A stretch of 64,000 nt of DNA, taken from assembly GCA_002490725.1 (NCBI GenBank), contig DKUN01000019.1, forward strand, positions 4,736 through 68,735, read 5' to 3'. Made by a program: the position numbers and the translations under genes. The stretch comes from Porphyromonadaceae bacterium UBA7203 (lineage in GTDB: Bacteria > Bacteroidota > Bacteroidia > Bacteroidales > Muribaculaceae). The notes under the pieces are model-generated. The model saw only the letters and a list, made by a program, of their open reading frames with translations, had not been told where the DNA came from and did not search any database. Positions 17,406 to 29,392 of this stretch are shown one piece after another (the first letter of the stretch is position 1; each line of letters opens with the position of its first letter).

Positions 17406-18644
17406 ATGAAAGACATGATACTTAATAAGGAGGTCAATGAGCGCGCAGTGCTCGTGGGTCTCATCACTCCGCGCCAGCCCGAGCAGAAGGCGCTGGAATA
17501 TCTTGACGAACTTGCCTTTCTGGCTGACACGGCCGGAGCCGAAACCGTGAAAGTATTCACGCAACGACTTGACCATGCCGATACGCGCACTTTTGTCGGT
17601 AAAGGCAAGTTGCAGGAAATCAAGCAATATGTCGAGGAAAATGAAATCGGCATGGTGATTTTCGACGATGACCTTTCAACCAAGCAGGTTTCAAACATTG
17701 AGCGCGAACTGCAGGTCAAGATTCTTGACCGCACGTCGCTGATTCTCGACATCTTTGCCAAGCGTGCGCAGACCGCCACGGCCAAAACCCAGGTAGAACT
17801 CGCCCAGTATCAGTATCTGCTTCCGCGCCTGACGCGAATGTGGACCCACCTTGAGCGTCAGCGAGGCGGCATCGGCATGCGCGGCCCCGGTGAAACTCAG
17901 ATTGAAACCGACCGCCGCATCATCCTTGACCGCATTTCGCGTCTCAAAAAGGAACTCGAAAGCATTGACCGCCAAAAGAACATTCAGCGCAAAAACCGCG
18001 GTAAACTGACCCGAGTGGCCCTGGTCGGCTACACCAATGCCGGTAAATCCACGCTGATGAACGTTTTGAGCAAGAGCGAGGTTTTTGCCGAAAACAAACT
18101 GTTTGCAACGCTTGACACGACGGTGCGTAAGGTCATTATCGACAATCTGCCGTTTCTGCTGACCGACACCGTCGGCTTTATACGCAAACTCCCGACCCAT
18201 CTGGTCGACTCCTTCAAGAGCACGCTCGACGAAGTGCGCGAGGCCGACATCCTGCTCCACGTGGTCGACATAAGCCACCCCCAGTTCGAGGAACAGATCG
18301 AGGTGGTGAACCGCACGCTCCAGGAGGTGTGTGGCGCGGCCGAGAAGCCGATGATTATGGTGTTCAACAAAATCGACGCCTTTACCTTCAAGCCTAAAGA
18401 CGCCGATGACCTGACGCCGCGTACCCGCGAGAACATTCCCCTTGAGGAACTGGAGCAGACGTGGATGGCCAAGCTCAACGGCAAGTGTGTGTTCATTTCC
18501 GCCAAAAAGGAAACCGGCATAGACAAACTCAAACAGATTGTTTATGACGACGCCAAGGCCATACACCTCGAGCGCTTCCCCTACAACGACTTTCTCTATC
18601 AGACCTACGAAGGGCTCGACGACGAATCGTCGGCCGCGGAGTAA
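17406..18644 (+). CDS. hflX: Ribosome-associated GTPase HflX
   Basis: 412 aa. The N-terminal HflX domain contains DTAGAETVKVFTQR and THTFVGKGKL-like segments (here ADTRTFVGKGKL). The middle has a coiled linker with GGIGMRGPGETQIETDRR, a family hallmark. The G domain from about residue 200 has Walker A GYTNAGKS, switch II DTVGFIRKLP and NKID. HflX splits stalled 70S ribosomes under stress. It heads the rightward run with aroF 42 bp downstream. Confidence 0.96.
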   Translation: MKDMILNKEVNERAVLVGLITPRQPEQKALEYLDELAFLADTAGAETVKVFTQRLDHADTRTFVGKGKLQEIKQYVEENEIGMVIFDDDLSTKQVSNIERELQVKILDRTSLILDIFAKRAQTATAKTQVELAQYQYLLPRLTRMWTHLERQRGGIGMRGPGETQIETDRRIILDRISRLKKELESIDRQKNIQRKNRGKLTRVALVGYTNAGKSTLMNVLSKSEVFAENKLFATLDTTVRKVIIDNLPFLLTDTVGFIRKLPTHLVDSFKSTLDEVREADILLHVVDISHPQFEEQIEVVNRTLQEVCGAAEKPMIMVFNKIDAFTFKPKDADDLTPRTRENIPLEELEQTWMAKLNGKCVFISAKKETGIDKLKQIVYDDAKAIHLERFPYNDFLYQTYEGLDDESSAAE

Positions 18645-18686
18645 CGAAAAAATAATAAACCACAATTGTAAATTCCCCGTACTTGA

Positions 18687-19760
18687 ATGTCACTGACCGA
18701 CCTTAAACCAATCTGCGACGAAATGCAGTCGCCAGTCGTCATAGCCGGCCCATGTTCGGCCGAAAGCGAGCAGCAGGTGCTTGAAACCGCAGCCGAACTC
18801 GCAGCCAACGGCATCCGCATTCTGCGTGCCGGAATCTGGAAGCCGCGCACCAAACCGGGCGGCTTTGAGGGCGTCGGCAAGCCCGGACTCGCCTGGCTCG
18901 CCCAGGCCAAGCAGCTCTACGGCATGCAGACCGCTACCGAAGTGGCCACGCGCCAGCACACCATCGACGCTATCGAGAGCGGCATAGATCTGCTCTGGAT
19001 TGGCGCGCGCACATCGGCCAACCCGTTTGCCGTGCAGGAAATTGCCGACACTATAGCTGAACTCGGCGCGACCGATATGCCCGTGCTCGTCAAGAATCCG
19101 GTCAACCCTGACCTGGAGCTCTGGATAGGTGCGCTCGAACGATTCCATAATGCCGGCATCAGGCGGCTCGGCGCCATTCACCGCGGCTTCTCGGCCTATG
19201 GTAAGCACCTGTATCGCAACCTGCCGCAGTGGCACATACCTATTGAACTGCGTCGCCGCTTTCCCAATCTTCCGATAATATGTGACCCGTCGCATATCGG
19301 CGGCAAGCGCGAACTCGTTTCGCCGTTGAGCCAGCAGGCGCTCGACATGGGCTTCGACGGCCTTATCATCGAAAGCCACTGCGACCCCGACTGTGCCCTT
19401 TCCGACAAGGCTCAGCAGGTCACTCCCGACGTGCTCAACTACATCCTTTCGCAACTCGTTGTCCGCGACCCGCAGGGCACCACCGAGGGACTCGCTTCGC
19501 TTCGCCATCAGATTGACGAAATCGACACCGACCTGGTTGAACTGCTGGCCAAGCGTATGCGCATTTCGCGCGAAATAGGCCAGTTCAAAAAGGAACACCG
19601 TATGCCGGTGCTTCAGATGGGCCGCCACGACGAAATCATGCAGACCCGCTGCAACGCCGCCAAAGAAATGGATATGGACCCCGACTTCATGAAGGTGGTG
19701 CTTCAGGCCATCCATGAGGAGTCGGTGCGCCAGCAAATTGAAATTCTCAACCGCCGATGA
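18687..19760 (+). CDS. aroF: Bifunctional DAHP synthase/chorismate mutase (AroF-AroQ fusion)
   Basis: 357 aa. Residues 1-260 are a type I beta-alpha DAHP synthase (PVVIAGPCSAES, RAGIWKPRTKPGGFEG, KNPVNPD, CDPSHIGGKRE). Residues about 270-355 are an all-helical AroQ chorismate mutase (LRHQIDEIDTDLVELLAKRMRISREIGQFK). It joins the first step of the shikimate pathway with the branch step to prephenate, giving feedback control by prephenate in related enzymes. It is followed with an ATGA overlap by prephenate dehydrogenase. The usual upstream pheA and aminotransferase genes are absent from this locus. Confidence 0.96.
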   Translation: MSLTDLKPICDEMQSPVVIAGPCSAESEQQVLETAAELAANGIRILRAGIWKPRTKPGGFEGVGKPGLAWLAQAKQLYGMQTATEVATRQHTIDAIESGIDLLWIGARTSANPFAVQEIADTIAELGATDMPVLVKNPVNPDLELWIGALERFHNAGIRRLGAIHRGFSAYGKHLYRNLPQWHIPIELRRRFPNLPIICDPSHIGGKRELVSPLSQQALDMGFDGLIIESHCDPDCALSDKAQQVTPDVLNYILSQLVVRDPQGTTEGLASLRHQIDEIDTDLVELLAKRMRISREIGQFKKEHRMPVLQMGRHDEIMQTRCNAAKEMDMDPDFMKVVLQAIHEESVRQQIEILNRR

Positions 19761-20530
19761 AGATTCTGATACTCGGCGCAGGAAAAATGGGCTCGTTTTT
19801 CTGCGACCTCCTTTCGTTTGCCCACGACGTAGCCATCTATGACTCCGACCCGGAGCGGTTGCGCTTTACCTTTAACTGCCGCCGCTTTGCCTCTGTTGAC
19901 GAAGTCGATGAATTTGACCCGGAACTGGTGATCAACTGCGCTACGGTTAAATATACTATCGAGGCCTTCCGCGCCGTGATGCCCCACCTGTCGCCCCGGT
20001 GCATGCTCTCGGATATCGCGTCGGTCAAAACGGGGCTGCCGGAATTCTATGCGGGCTGCGGCCATCCGTTTGTCAGCACTCACCCGATGTTCGGTCCGAC
20101 ATTCGCCTCGCTCAGCAACCTGGCCGACGAGAATGCCATAATCATCAAGGAGGGCGACGCGCTTGGCCGGGCCTTCTTCAAGCAGCTCTATGCCGATCTG
20201 CATCTCCACGTCGAGGAATACACTTTTGAGCAGCACGATGAAACCGTGGCCTATTCTCTGTCAATCCCGTTTGCATCGACTCTGGTCTTTGCCGGAGTGA
20301 TGAAGCATCAGGCCGCGCCGGGCACCACCTTCAAGCGTCATCTCGCCATAGCGCGCGGACTGATGAGTGAAGACGATTATCTGCTGACTGAAATTCTCTT
20401 CAATCCGAATTCGCCCGAACAGCTCGACAAGATTCAGGAACAGTTGTCGCAACTCCGCGAGCTGATTGCTGCCAAGGATTCCGACGGCATGAAACGCTAT
20501 CTCGACCGCGTGCGCGGCAATCTGAAATGA
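19757..20530 (+). CDS. tyrA: Prephenate dehydrogenase (tyrosine synthesis)
   Basis: 257 aa. It has an N-terminal Rossmann fold with MKILILGAGKMGSFF and the dinucleotide acid IYDSDPERL, then the conserved STHPMFGP segment. A helical dimerisation domain contains the catalytic-region His of EQHDETVAYSLSIPFAS. It oxidises prephenate to 4-hydroxyphenylpyruvate. The length fits short bacterial TyrA without an ACT domain. It overlaps aroF and menA by ATGA on both sides. Confidence 0.94.
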   Translation: MKILILGAGKMGSFFCDLLSFAHDVAIYDSDPERLRFTFNCRRFASVDEVDEFDPELVINCATVKYTIEAFRAVMPHLSPRCMLSDIASVKTGLPEFYAGCGHPFVSTHPMFGPTFASLSNLADENAIIIKEGDALGRAFFKQLYADLHLHVEEYTFEQHDETVAYSLSIPFASTLVFAGVMKHQAAPGTTFKRHLAIARGLMSEDDYLLTEILFNPNSPEQLDKIQEQLSQLRELIAAKDSDGMKRYLDRVRGNLK

Positions 20531-21411
20531 CCCGTAAGGCCGCCTGGATTGAGGGCATGCGCCTGCGAACGCTCCCGGTGTCGATGGCCGGCGTTGTTGC
20601 CGCCGTCGCTCTCGTGGTTTCATCGGGCCTCCCGGCCGCATGGGGGTGGGGCGCCGTCTGCTTTGTCTTTGCCCTGCTCGCGCAGATAGCATCTAACTTC
20701 GCCAACGAATATTTTGACTGGCGCGACGGAATTGACACCGCCGCCGGCCGTCGCGGACCGGAGCGCGGAGTGACCAATGGCGTCATAGCGCCGCGCGCCA
20801 TGCTTGCGGCCGCACTCGTCACCCTCGGCGCAGCCTGCTGCCTGGGGCTGACAACGGTAATGCGCGGCGGCTGGGTCATGCTGCCATGCGGCGCGCTCAT
20901 AGCCCTCGGCGCGCTCGCCTATTCAGCCGGGCCCTGGCCGCTGTCGCGTCATTGCCTCGGCGAGGCCGCAGTGGTTGTGTTCTACGGTCTTGCGCCGGTT
21001 GTGCTGACGGTCTATCTGCTGACGCTGACTATTCCTCTCCGCGCATGGGTGCTCGGCCTGGCGGTAGGCCTCTGGGGCGCCATGGTCATTCTGATAAATA
21101 ACTATCGCGACATTGACGCTGACCGTGCTGCCGGCAAGCATACCGTAGCTACCGCAATCGGCCCGGCCGGCTCGGCACTGCTTTACTGTGCGTTCGGCCA
21201 GTTTGCCGGCCTGGCCATGTGGCTCTCGACCGGCGCCGCATTTACCCCGGCCGCCATGCTGTCGGTCATTCCGATGATGCTCGGCTTTTACGTGGGCGCC
21301 ATTCTTGTGCGCGGAGGCCTTAACGGACGGCAGTGCACACGGCTGCTGGCGCTCACTTCGGTCAGCATGTTCCTGACCCTAACGATTCAGCTAATCATTT
21401 ACCTCCTATGA
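20527..21411 (+). CDS. menA: 1,4-dihydroxy-2-naphthoate polyprenyltransferase
   Basis: 294 aa, about eight to nine hydrophobic membrane segments. The two Asp-rich prenyl-diphosphate motifs are NFANEYFDWRDGIDT near residue 60 and NNYRDIDADRAAGKHTVA near residue 195. The enzyme prenylates DHNA to demethylmenaquinone in the inner membrane, supplying the quinone used by the cytochrome bd oxidase encoded at 40705-43350. It overlaps tyrA and holB by 4 nt. Both pathways draw on chorismate. Confidence 0.95.
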   Translation: MTRKAAWIEGMRLRTLPVSMAGVVAAVALVVSSGLPAAWGWGAVCFVFALLAQIASNFANEYFDWRDGIDTAAGRRGPERGVTNGVIAPRAMLAAALVTLGAACCLGLTTVMRGGWVMLPCGALIALGALAYSAGPWPLSRHCLGEAAVVVFYGLAPVVLTVYLLTLTIPLRAWVLGLAVGLWGAMVILINNYRDIDADRAAGKHTVATAIGPAGSALLYCAFGQFAGLAMWLSTGAAFTPAAMLSVIPMMLGFYVGAILVRGGLNGRQCTRLLALTSVSMFLTLTIQLIIYLL

Positions 21412-22526
21412 AATTCAGCGATATTATCGGGCACGCCTCCGCCAAGAAAAGGCTTGTCGCCATGGCCGACAGCGGCCGTTTGCCTCATGCAATATTGATT
21501 TCCGCCCAGACGGGTTCGGGCGAAATGATGCTTGCGCGCGCGTTCGTTCAATATCTTCACTGCACCGGCCGCCGGCCCGGCGCCGAAGACTCATGCGGCG
21601 AGTGCCCGTCATGTCGCCTCCATCAGTCGCTAAGCCACGTCGACCTCCACTTTGTATATCCGATTCTCAAGCGCGGCCAGGGCGTTACCCTCTGCGACGA
21701 CTGGATGGCGCAGTGGCGGGAGTTTCTGACCGACGACCCATGGATGGATTTCAGAAAATGGCCCGCTATGCTCGGAAAGCCCAACGGCCAGCCTGTAATC
21801 TATGTTGACGAGGCCGACAGCCTCAGGCGCAAACTCTCCATGTCGGCCAGGGCTTCGAACCTCAACGTAGCCCTTGTATGGCTTCCTGAAAAGATGAACA
21901 CCGCCACAGCCAACAGTCTGCTGAAACTCATCGAGGAGCCTGAAGAGGGGTCGCTGTTCGTAATGGTCAGCAATTCGCCGGCCGATATTATCCCTACGAT
22001 TTATTCGCGTTGCCAGCGTCTTGAACTGCGCCGCCTGAGCGACGACGACCTGGTCGAAGCCATCGGCCCCGGCATCAATCCTGCCGACGCCATGGCCGCA
22101 GCGCATGTGGCCGAAGGTAACTACATTGCCGCGCGCGACGCTCTCGGTTCGGCCGAGAGCAGCCGCAATCTCGACCTGTTTGTGCGGCTGATGCGCCTGG
22201 CCTATCAGCGCAAGGTCGGTGAGCTGAAAAAGTGGAGCGAAGAGGTCGCCGACCTCGGCCGCGACTCCATATGCCGCTTTCTTGACTACTGCCAGCGCAT
22301 GGTGCGCGAAAATTTCATACTGAATCTGCGCGTTGCCGACCTGAATTATCTGACAGTCGACGAAAGTATGTTTTCTGCCCGCTTCTGCCCGTTTATCAAC
22401 GAGCGCAATGTCGAAGGACTGATTTCAGAGTTCAACGAGGCCGCAATCGACATTCGCGGCAATGCAGGCGCAAAGATTGTGCTTTTCGACCTTGCCGTCA
22501 AGGTCATAATTCTCATTAAGGGTTGA
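21408..22526 (+). CDS. holB: DNA polymerase III delta' subunit (clamp loader)
   Basis: 372 aa from the ATG at 21408, in an ATGA overlap with menA. A frame extending to 21333 is shadow. AAA+ fold; the Walker A position reads QTGSGEMMLA, lacking the GKT of an active ATPase, as is normal for delta'. A zinc site SCGECPSCRLHQ is near residue 65. Segment ATANSLLKLIEEPEEGSLFVMVS followed by IYSRCQRLELR is typical of the delta'/gamma family. It is core to clamp loading in replication. Confidence 0.93.
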   Translation: MKFSDIIGHASAKKRLVAMADSGRLPHAILISAQTGSGEMMLARAFVQYLHCTGRRPGAEDSCGECPSCRLHQSLSHVDLHFVYPILKRGQGVTLCDDWMAQWREFLTDDPWMDFRKWPAMLGKPNGQPVIYVDEADSLRRKLSMSARASNLNVALVWLPEKMNTATANSLLKLIEEPEEGSLFVMVSNSPADIIPTIYSRCQRLELRRLSDDDLVEAIGPGINPADAMAAAHVAEGNYIAARDALGSAESSRNLDLFVRLMRLAYQRKVGELKKWSEEVADLGRDSICRFLDYCQRMVRENFILNLRVADLNYLTVDESMFSARFCPFINERNVEGLISEFNEAAIDIRGNAGAKIVLFDLAVKVIILIKG

Positions 22527-22533
22527 CGCAGTC

Positions 22534-25500
22534 ATGCATGACTTCCTGAACAGTATTGCACGCGGCTATGCCTCCGACCCCGATGTGCGCACCTATACGT
22601 TCGTATTTCCCAATGTGCGCTCCAAGCGCTATTTCACGGAATATATGGCCGGACTGCTCGGCGAGGATCCTCGCGCCGTCAGTTCGCTGTCGCTCACTCT
22701 CACGGAACTGTTTGAAAAGGGGTGCGGAATGAAAATGGCCTCGACCGAGAGGCTGCTGTTCATGCTCTATCGCGCCTATTGCAACGTAAGGGGCCGGCAG
22801 CATGTCGAGCCGTTTGACCGATTCAGATTCTGGGGGCGCATGATTCTCAACGATTTCAACGACGTTGACCGTTATCTTGCCGATGCCGCTGACCTTTTTC
22901 GCAATGCTCGCGACTATAAAAAGATACAGGCCTTTTACCTGACGCCGGCCCAGGAGGAGATTATACGCACCTATTGGGGCTCGGACGCTTACTGGCAGAG
23001 CGCTCTGAAAAACCGCGATGCCGCCGCTGCCGGCGACGACGGGATTCCATTCTGGAATCATGTGACCATGAAGGGCGAGCCCGAGCGAAAATACACTCAG
23101 CTATGGGCTGTGCTCGGCGATCTTTATAGCGAGTTTCGCCGCCTGCTTGCCGCCACAGGCGAGTGTTATCCGGGCATGGCCTGCCGCGCCGTGGCCGAAA
23201 CCGTGCTTGCCGGCAAGCGCCTGCCGTTTAATCCGCGTCTGTTTGTTTTTGCGGGATTCAACCGCCTGTCTCATTCCGAGCACGCTCTGTTCCGCTCGTT
23301 GTCGCGTCAGGGTCTCGCTCATTTTTACTGGGACTATGACCGGGTGCTGATGACTCACCGCAGGGTCAACACAGCCGGACGCTTTATATCGACCTATGTC
23401 AAGGAATTCTGCGCCTGCTCGCCATTGGTGGAGTTTACGCCACGCCCGGCCTCGCATAAGGTCGAAGTCATAGCCGTGCCCTCGGCCGCGCTTCAGCCCA
23501 AGGTCGCCGCGCGCTATCTTCACGGCCCGGAGTCGGCCATGGTGCTGGCCGATGGCGAGATGCTCGTGCCGACGGTGGCCTCGATTCCCGAAGAGTATGA
23601 GCATGTCAATGTCACCATGGGTTATCCGATGCGCTTTTCGGCGCTTGCCCAGCTGTTTTCGCTGCTGGTCAGGATGCAGTTGCGCGCACGCTTCGACGCG
23701 CCGGGGGTGCCCACGTTCTTTCACGACGACATTGTGGCGCTGGTTTCGCATCCGTCGGTTCAGCTGGCGTTTCCCGACGAGTGTGTGGGACTGTTGCACT
23801 TCATGCGCGAGAACTATCTTTTCAACCTGCCGCTCGACCGCCTGCCTGATGCTTACGCCGCTCTGCTCCCACTGTTGGGCGCGGTAGCAGACGACGCGTC
23901 GGCCGATGATGTGGCCGCTTATGTGACCTCACTGCTCGACTATGCGCTCGAGCGAGGCATGATAAACGGCATTGACCGCGAATGTGCGTCGGCCATGCGT
24001 TCGCTCGTGCAGATGATTGTCGGCTACACCCGCGAGTTTGACATAACGGCTGACCGACGCACGCTTCTCGAAATGATTGAACACTCGCTGACCGAACGTA
24101 CCCTGCCGCTTGAGGGCGAATCGTTCGATGCGATGCAGGTAATGGGCATTCTCGAGACCCGAGGCATGGGATTTCCCGACGTGGTCATGCTTTCGATGAA
24201 CGACGACGTTTTTCCCGGAGTGGCCGTTTCGCGCTCGTTCATTCCCGAGTCGTTGCGCCGCGCATACGGTTTGCCCACCCGCGACCATCTCGAGGCCGAC
24301 GCCGCTTATAATTTCTATCGGCTGCTATCTCATGCCCGCTCGATGACCATTCTTTACGACGCCCGCTGCGGCGGACTCCGCACGGGGCAGGTTTCGCGCT
24401 ATGTGACTCAGCTGCGCTATGCCGGTTTCCCCGGTGTGGAAATCACCTGCCGGCTCGGCTCGTTTATTGCGCCCAAAACAGTTCGTCAGGCACTGATTCC
24501 GGCCGACTACAAGATGAGCAAGGATATTTTTGCCGATGTGCTTGAACGGTTTCGAGACCCGGCTCAACTGAAGGGCTACAGACTGTCGGCCAGCGACCTG
24601 AAGACTTATGTCAACTGCCCTCTGCAGTTCTTCCTTGCCAAGGTCAACGACATCAATCCTCCCGATGCCGTCAGCGAGGAGAGCGGGGCTGCCGACCATG
24701 GCAATGTAATCCATGAGGTAGCCGCCCGAGTCTATGACTTTTTTGCCCGCCGTGGAGGCGCGGTCACTAAGACCGATATCGACTCGCTGCTTGCCGGAGG
24801 CTTTGACTCACTGCTCGAGCGCGAGCTGACACGCGCGGTCAACATTCACCTGGCCCACTATCCGGCTTTTGTTGACGGCAAGGAAAACGCGGAGCTGATG
24901 TCGATTCCGCTCGATGAGAAAAACTCGCTCTATGCCGACGCCATGCGCATTGCGCTCGTAACCATGTTTGAGAAGGAGCAGACTCCGTTCACGGTTATCG
25001 GCACAGAAGTGCCCTCTGTGTTCAGCTGGAGGGTGAGCGACTCTTTGTCAGTCAACTTCAAGATGATTATTGACAGGATTGACAAGGTCGATGAGGACGG
25101 TTCGGAAATTGTGCGCATTATCGACTACAAGACCGGTTCAGACAAGCTCTCGCTGCCGTCGGTCGGTTCGTTGTTCGAAATCGGCAATCCTGACCATCGA
25201 AAAGCTGTTTTTCAACTTCTGATATACTGCGCGGCCTACCGCAGCATCCACCCCGAAATCGAGGCGTCAAAGCTGCGTCCGCTGATTTTCAAGACGCGCA
25301 ACGTGAATGAAACCGGATTCCCGCCGATTACCTATACTCCCTCTGGGTCAGAGGAAATTGCCGGCGCGGAAGCCTCGCCCGGAGGCAAGAAGGATGCGGG
25401 CAGCCGCAATCTGTCGTCCTACTCAATGGTCGACATTGAGTTTGAAAAGTGTCTGTCAGAGCTGCTTAATGATATTTTCGACCTCACAAAGCCGGTTGAG

Positions 25501-25563
25501 CGTGCGTCTGACCCCGACTGTTGCAAATATTGTAACTTCAAGCTGTTGTGTCAGACGTTCTGA
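22534..25563 (+). CDS. AddB-like PD-(D/E)XK nuclease (recombinational repair)
   Basis: 1009 aa. A long N-terminal inactivated-helicase-like region lacks any GKT Walker A. The C-terminal RecB-type nuclease domain begins at about residue 680 (LSASDLKTYVNCPLQFFLAK) and carries the catalytic IIDYKTGSDK near 865. A Cys in NCPLQFF together with DCCKYCNFKLLC at the extreme C-terminus forms the iron-sulfur staple of AddB nucleases. The helicase partner AddA is not adjacent; hemW follows 18 bp later. It probably resects double-strand breaks with an AddA encoded elsewhere (inference). Confidence 0.85.
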   Translation: MHDFLNSIARGYASDPDVRTYTFVFPNVRSKRYFTEYMAGLLGEDPRAVSSLSLTLTELFEKGCGMKMASTERLLFMLYRAYCNVRGRQHVEPFDRFRFWGRMILNDFNDVDRYLADAADLFRNARDYKKIQAFYLTPAQEEIIRTYWGSDAYWQSALKNRDAAAAGDDGIPFWNHVTMKGEPERKYTQLWAVLGDLYSEFRRLLAATGECYPGMACRAVAETVLAGKRLPFNPRLFVFAGFNRLSHSEHALFRSLSRQGLAHFYWDYDRVLMTHRRVNTAGRFISTYVKEFCACSPLVEFTPRPASHKVEVIAVPSAALQPKVAARYLHGPESAMVLADGEMLVPTVASIPEEYEHVNVTMGYPMRFSALAQLFSLLVRMQLRARFDAPGVPTFFHDDIVALVSHPSVQLAFPDECVGLLHFMRENYLFNLPLDRLPDAYAALLPLLGAVADDASADDVAAYVTSLLDYALERGMINGIDRECASAMRSLVQMIVGYTREFDITADRRTLLEMIEHSLTERTLPLEGESFDAMQVMGILETRGMGFPDVVMLSMNDDVFPGVAVSRSFIPESLRRAYGLPTRDHLEADAAYNFYRLLSHARSMTILYDARCGGLRTGQVSRYVTQLRYAGFPGVEITCRLGSFIAPKTVRQALIPADYKMSKDIFADVLERFRDPAQLKGYRLSASDLKTYVNCPLQFFLAKVNDINPPDAVSEESGAADHGNVIHEVAARVYDFFARRGGAVTKTDIDSLLAGGFDSLLERELTRAVNIHLAHYPAFVDGKENAELMSIPLDEKNSLYADAMRIALVTMFEKEQTPFTVIGTEVPSVFSWRVSDSLSVNFKMIIDRIDKVDEDGSEIVRIIDYKTGSDKLSLPSVGSLFEIGNPDHRKAVFQLLIYCAAYRSIHPEIEASKLRPLIFKTRNVNETGFPPITYTPSGSEEIAGAEASPGGKKDAGSRNLSSYSMVDIEFEKCLSELLNDIFDLTKPVERASDPDCCKYCNFKLLCQTF

Positions 25564-25581
25564 TTCCCGATTAAGAAAGCT

Positions 25582-26607
25582 ATGGCCGGTCTTTACGTCC
25601 ACATTCCGTTTTGTCGCGCCAAGTGCGCCTATTGCGATTTCTATTCCGGGCCGCTACGCGCGTTCGAGGCCCGCGGATACTTCGACGCCATTGCCCGCGA
25701 ACTTGCCGCCCGTCGCGGCGAAGTTGGGCAGTTTGCCACCGTCTATGTTGGCGGAGGCACTCCCAGCAGTGTGGAGCCATCGTTTTTGGCTCCGTATTTA
25801 GCTCTGGCCCCCGGCGAGCGTACTGTCGAGGTTAATCCCGAGGATGTGACTCCGGCCTACGCCGAGGCGCTGCTGGCCGCCGGAGCAAACCGTGTCAGCA
25901 TGGGCGTGCAGAGTTTGGTCGACAGTGAGTTGCAGGCCGTAGGGCGGCGACATTCGGCCGACGCTGCGAGGCGCGCGTTCGCAACTCTCCGCGCTGCCGG
26001 ATTCGACAATATCAGTCTTGACCTCATTTACGGACTTCCGGGCCAGAGTCGTGAATCATGGCGGCGCTCGCTCGACGGTGTTCTCGAACTCGCACCCGAG
26101 CATCTGTCGGCCTATTCGCTCACATATGAAGAGGGCACACTGCTGACCGCGCGCGTCCGTTCCGGCAAGCTTGAGGAGGCGTCAGACGAGTTGGTTGAAC
26201 AGATGTATTGCGACCTGTGTGCCGCCGCGTCGGCCGCCGGTTTCGTTCACTATGAAATCTCTAATTTTGCCCTGCCCGGGCGCGAGGCCGTCCATAACTC
26301 GGCCTATTGGGACATGACACCATATCTCGGACTGGGGCCGGGGGCACACAGTTTCGACGGTAGCGTCAGGCGTGCCAATCCGGCTAATCTCAAGGAGTAT
26401 CTGACGCACCCCGAAACTGCTGCCGAAGTTGAACACGAAACTGCCGACAACCGCTTTAACGACCTGCTGATAACGGCTCTGCGCACCGCCCGCGGAATCG
26501 ACGCATCGGTCTTTACGCCCGACGAACTGCGCCTGGCCCGCACGCTGCTTGAGCCGGCTCCTGAAGGGCGTCTGCGCATAGCTGAAGCCGACTGGCTTAC
26601 GTCAAAT

Positions 26608-26634
<27 letters not shown>
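25582..26634 (+). CDS. hemW: Radical SAM haem chaperone HemW
   Basis: 350 aa. The radical SAM cluster motif is CRAKCAYCDFYSG at residues 10-22, following LYVHIPF. Further family segments are TVYVGGGTPSSV, VEVNPED, NRVSMGVQSL, DLIYGLPGQS and HYEISNFALPG. The CAYCDF variant (Cys at the fourth position of the extended motif absent) fits HemW rather than oxygen-independent coproporphyrinogen oxidase HemN. HemW inserts haem into respiratory enzymes. The 3' end overlaps the convergent kinase gene by 27 nt. Confidence 0.93.
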
Positions 26635-29170
<2,536 letters not shown>

Positions 29171-29215
29171 TTAAAACTTGATGTAATCTGATTATAACGT
29201 GGTGTAATGAGACCG

Positions 29216-29247
29216 CAAAGTTACGAAAAATCCGCGCCTTTCCCAAA
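29216..29247 (-). promoter_or_regulatory. Promoter of the ABC-F/kinase operon
   Basis: The minus strand reads TTTG (29244-29247), exactly 20 nt, then TAACTTTG (29216-29223). This is a full consensus match. The predicted start is near 29212, with a 54-nt leader. Confidence 0.8.
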
Positions 29248-29326
29248 ATCCTCGTACCCGTGTGTTATTTCAGTTTGGATTAACAATATTTAACGCGATA
29301 TTTAAAAGATGTTTATAATTATTGTA

Positions 29327-29334
29327 TAATTTTG
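29327..29334 (+). promoter_or_regulatory. -7 box of the adhesin-like operon
   Basis: TAATTTTG matches TAnnTTTG in an AT-rich stretch. The predicted start is near 29338, giving a leader of about 55 nt before 29393. The -33 element is poor (TAAA). Confidence 0.5.
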
Positions 29335-29392
29335 CGCTCTGTCACTCGGTAGGTATAAATTCCATAATCACATCACATATTTTACATTTAAA

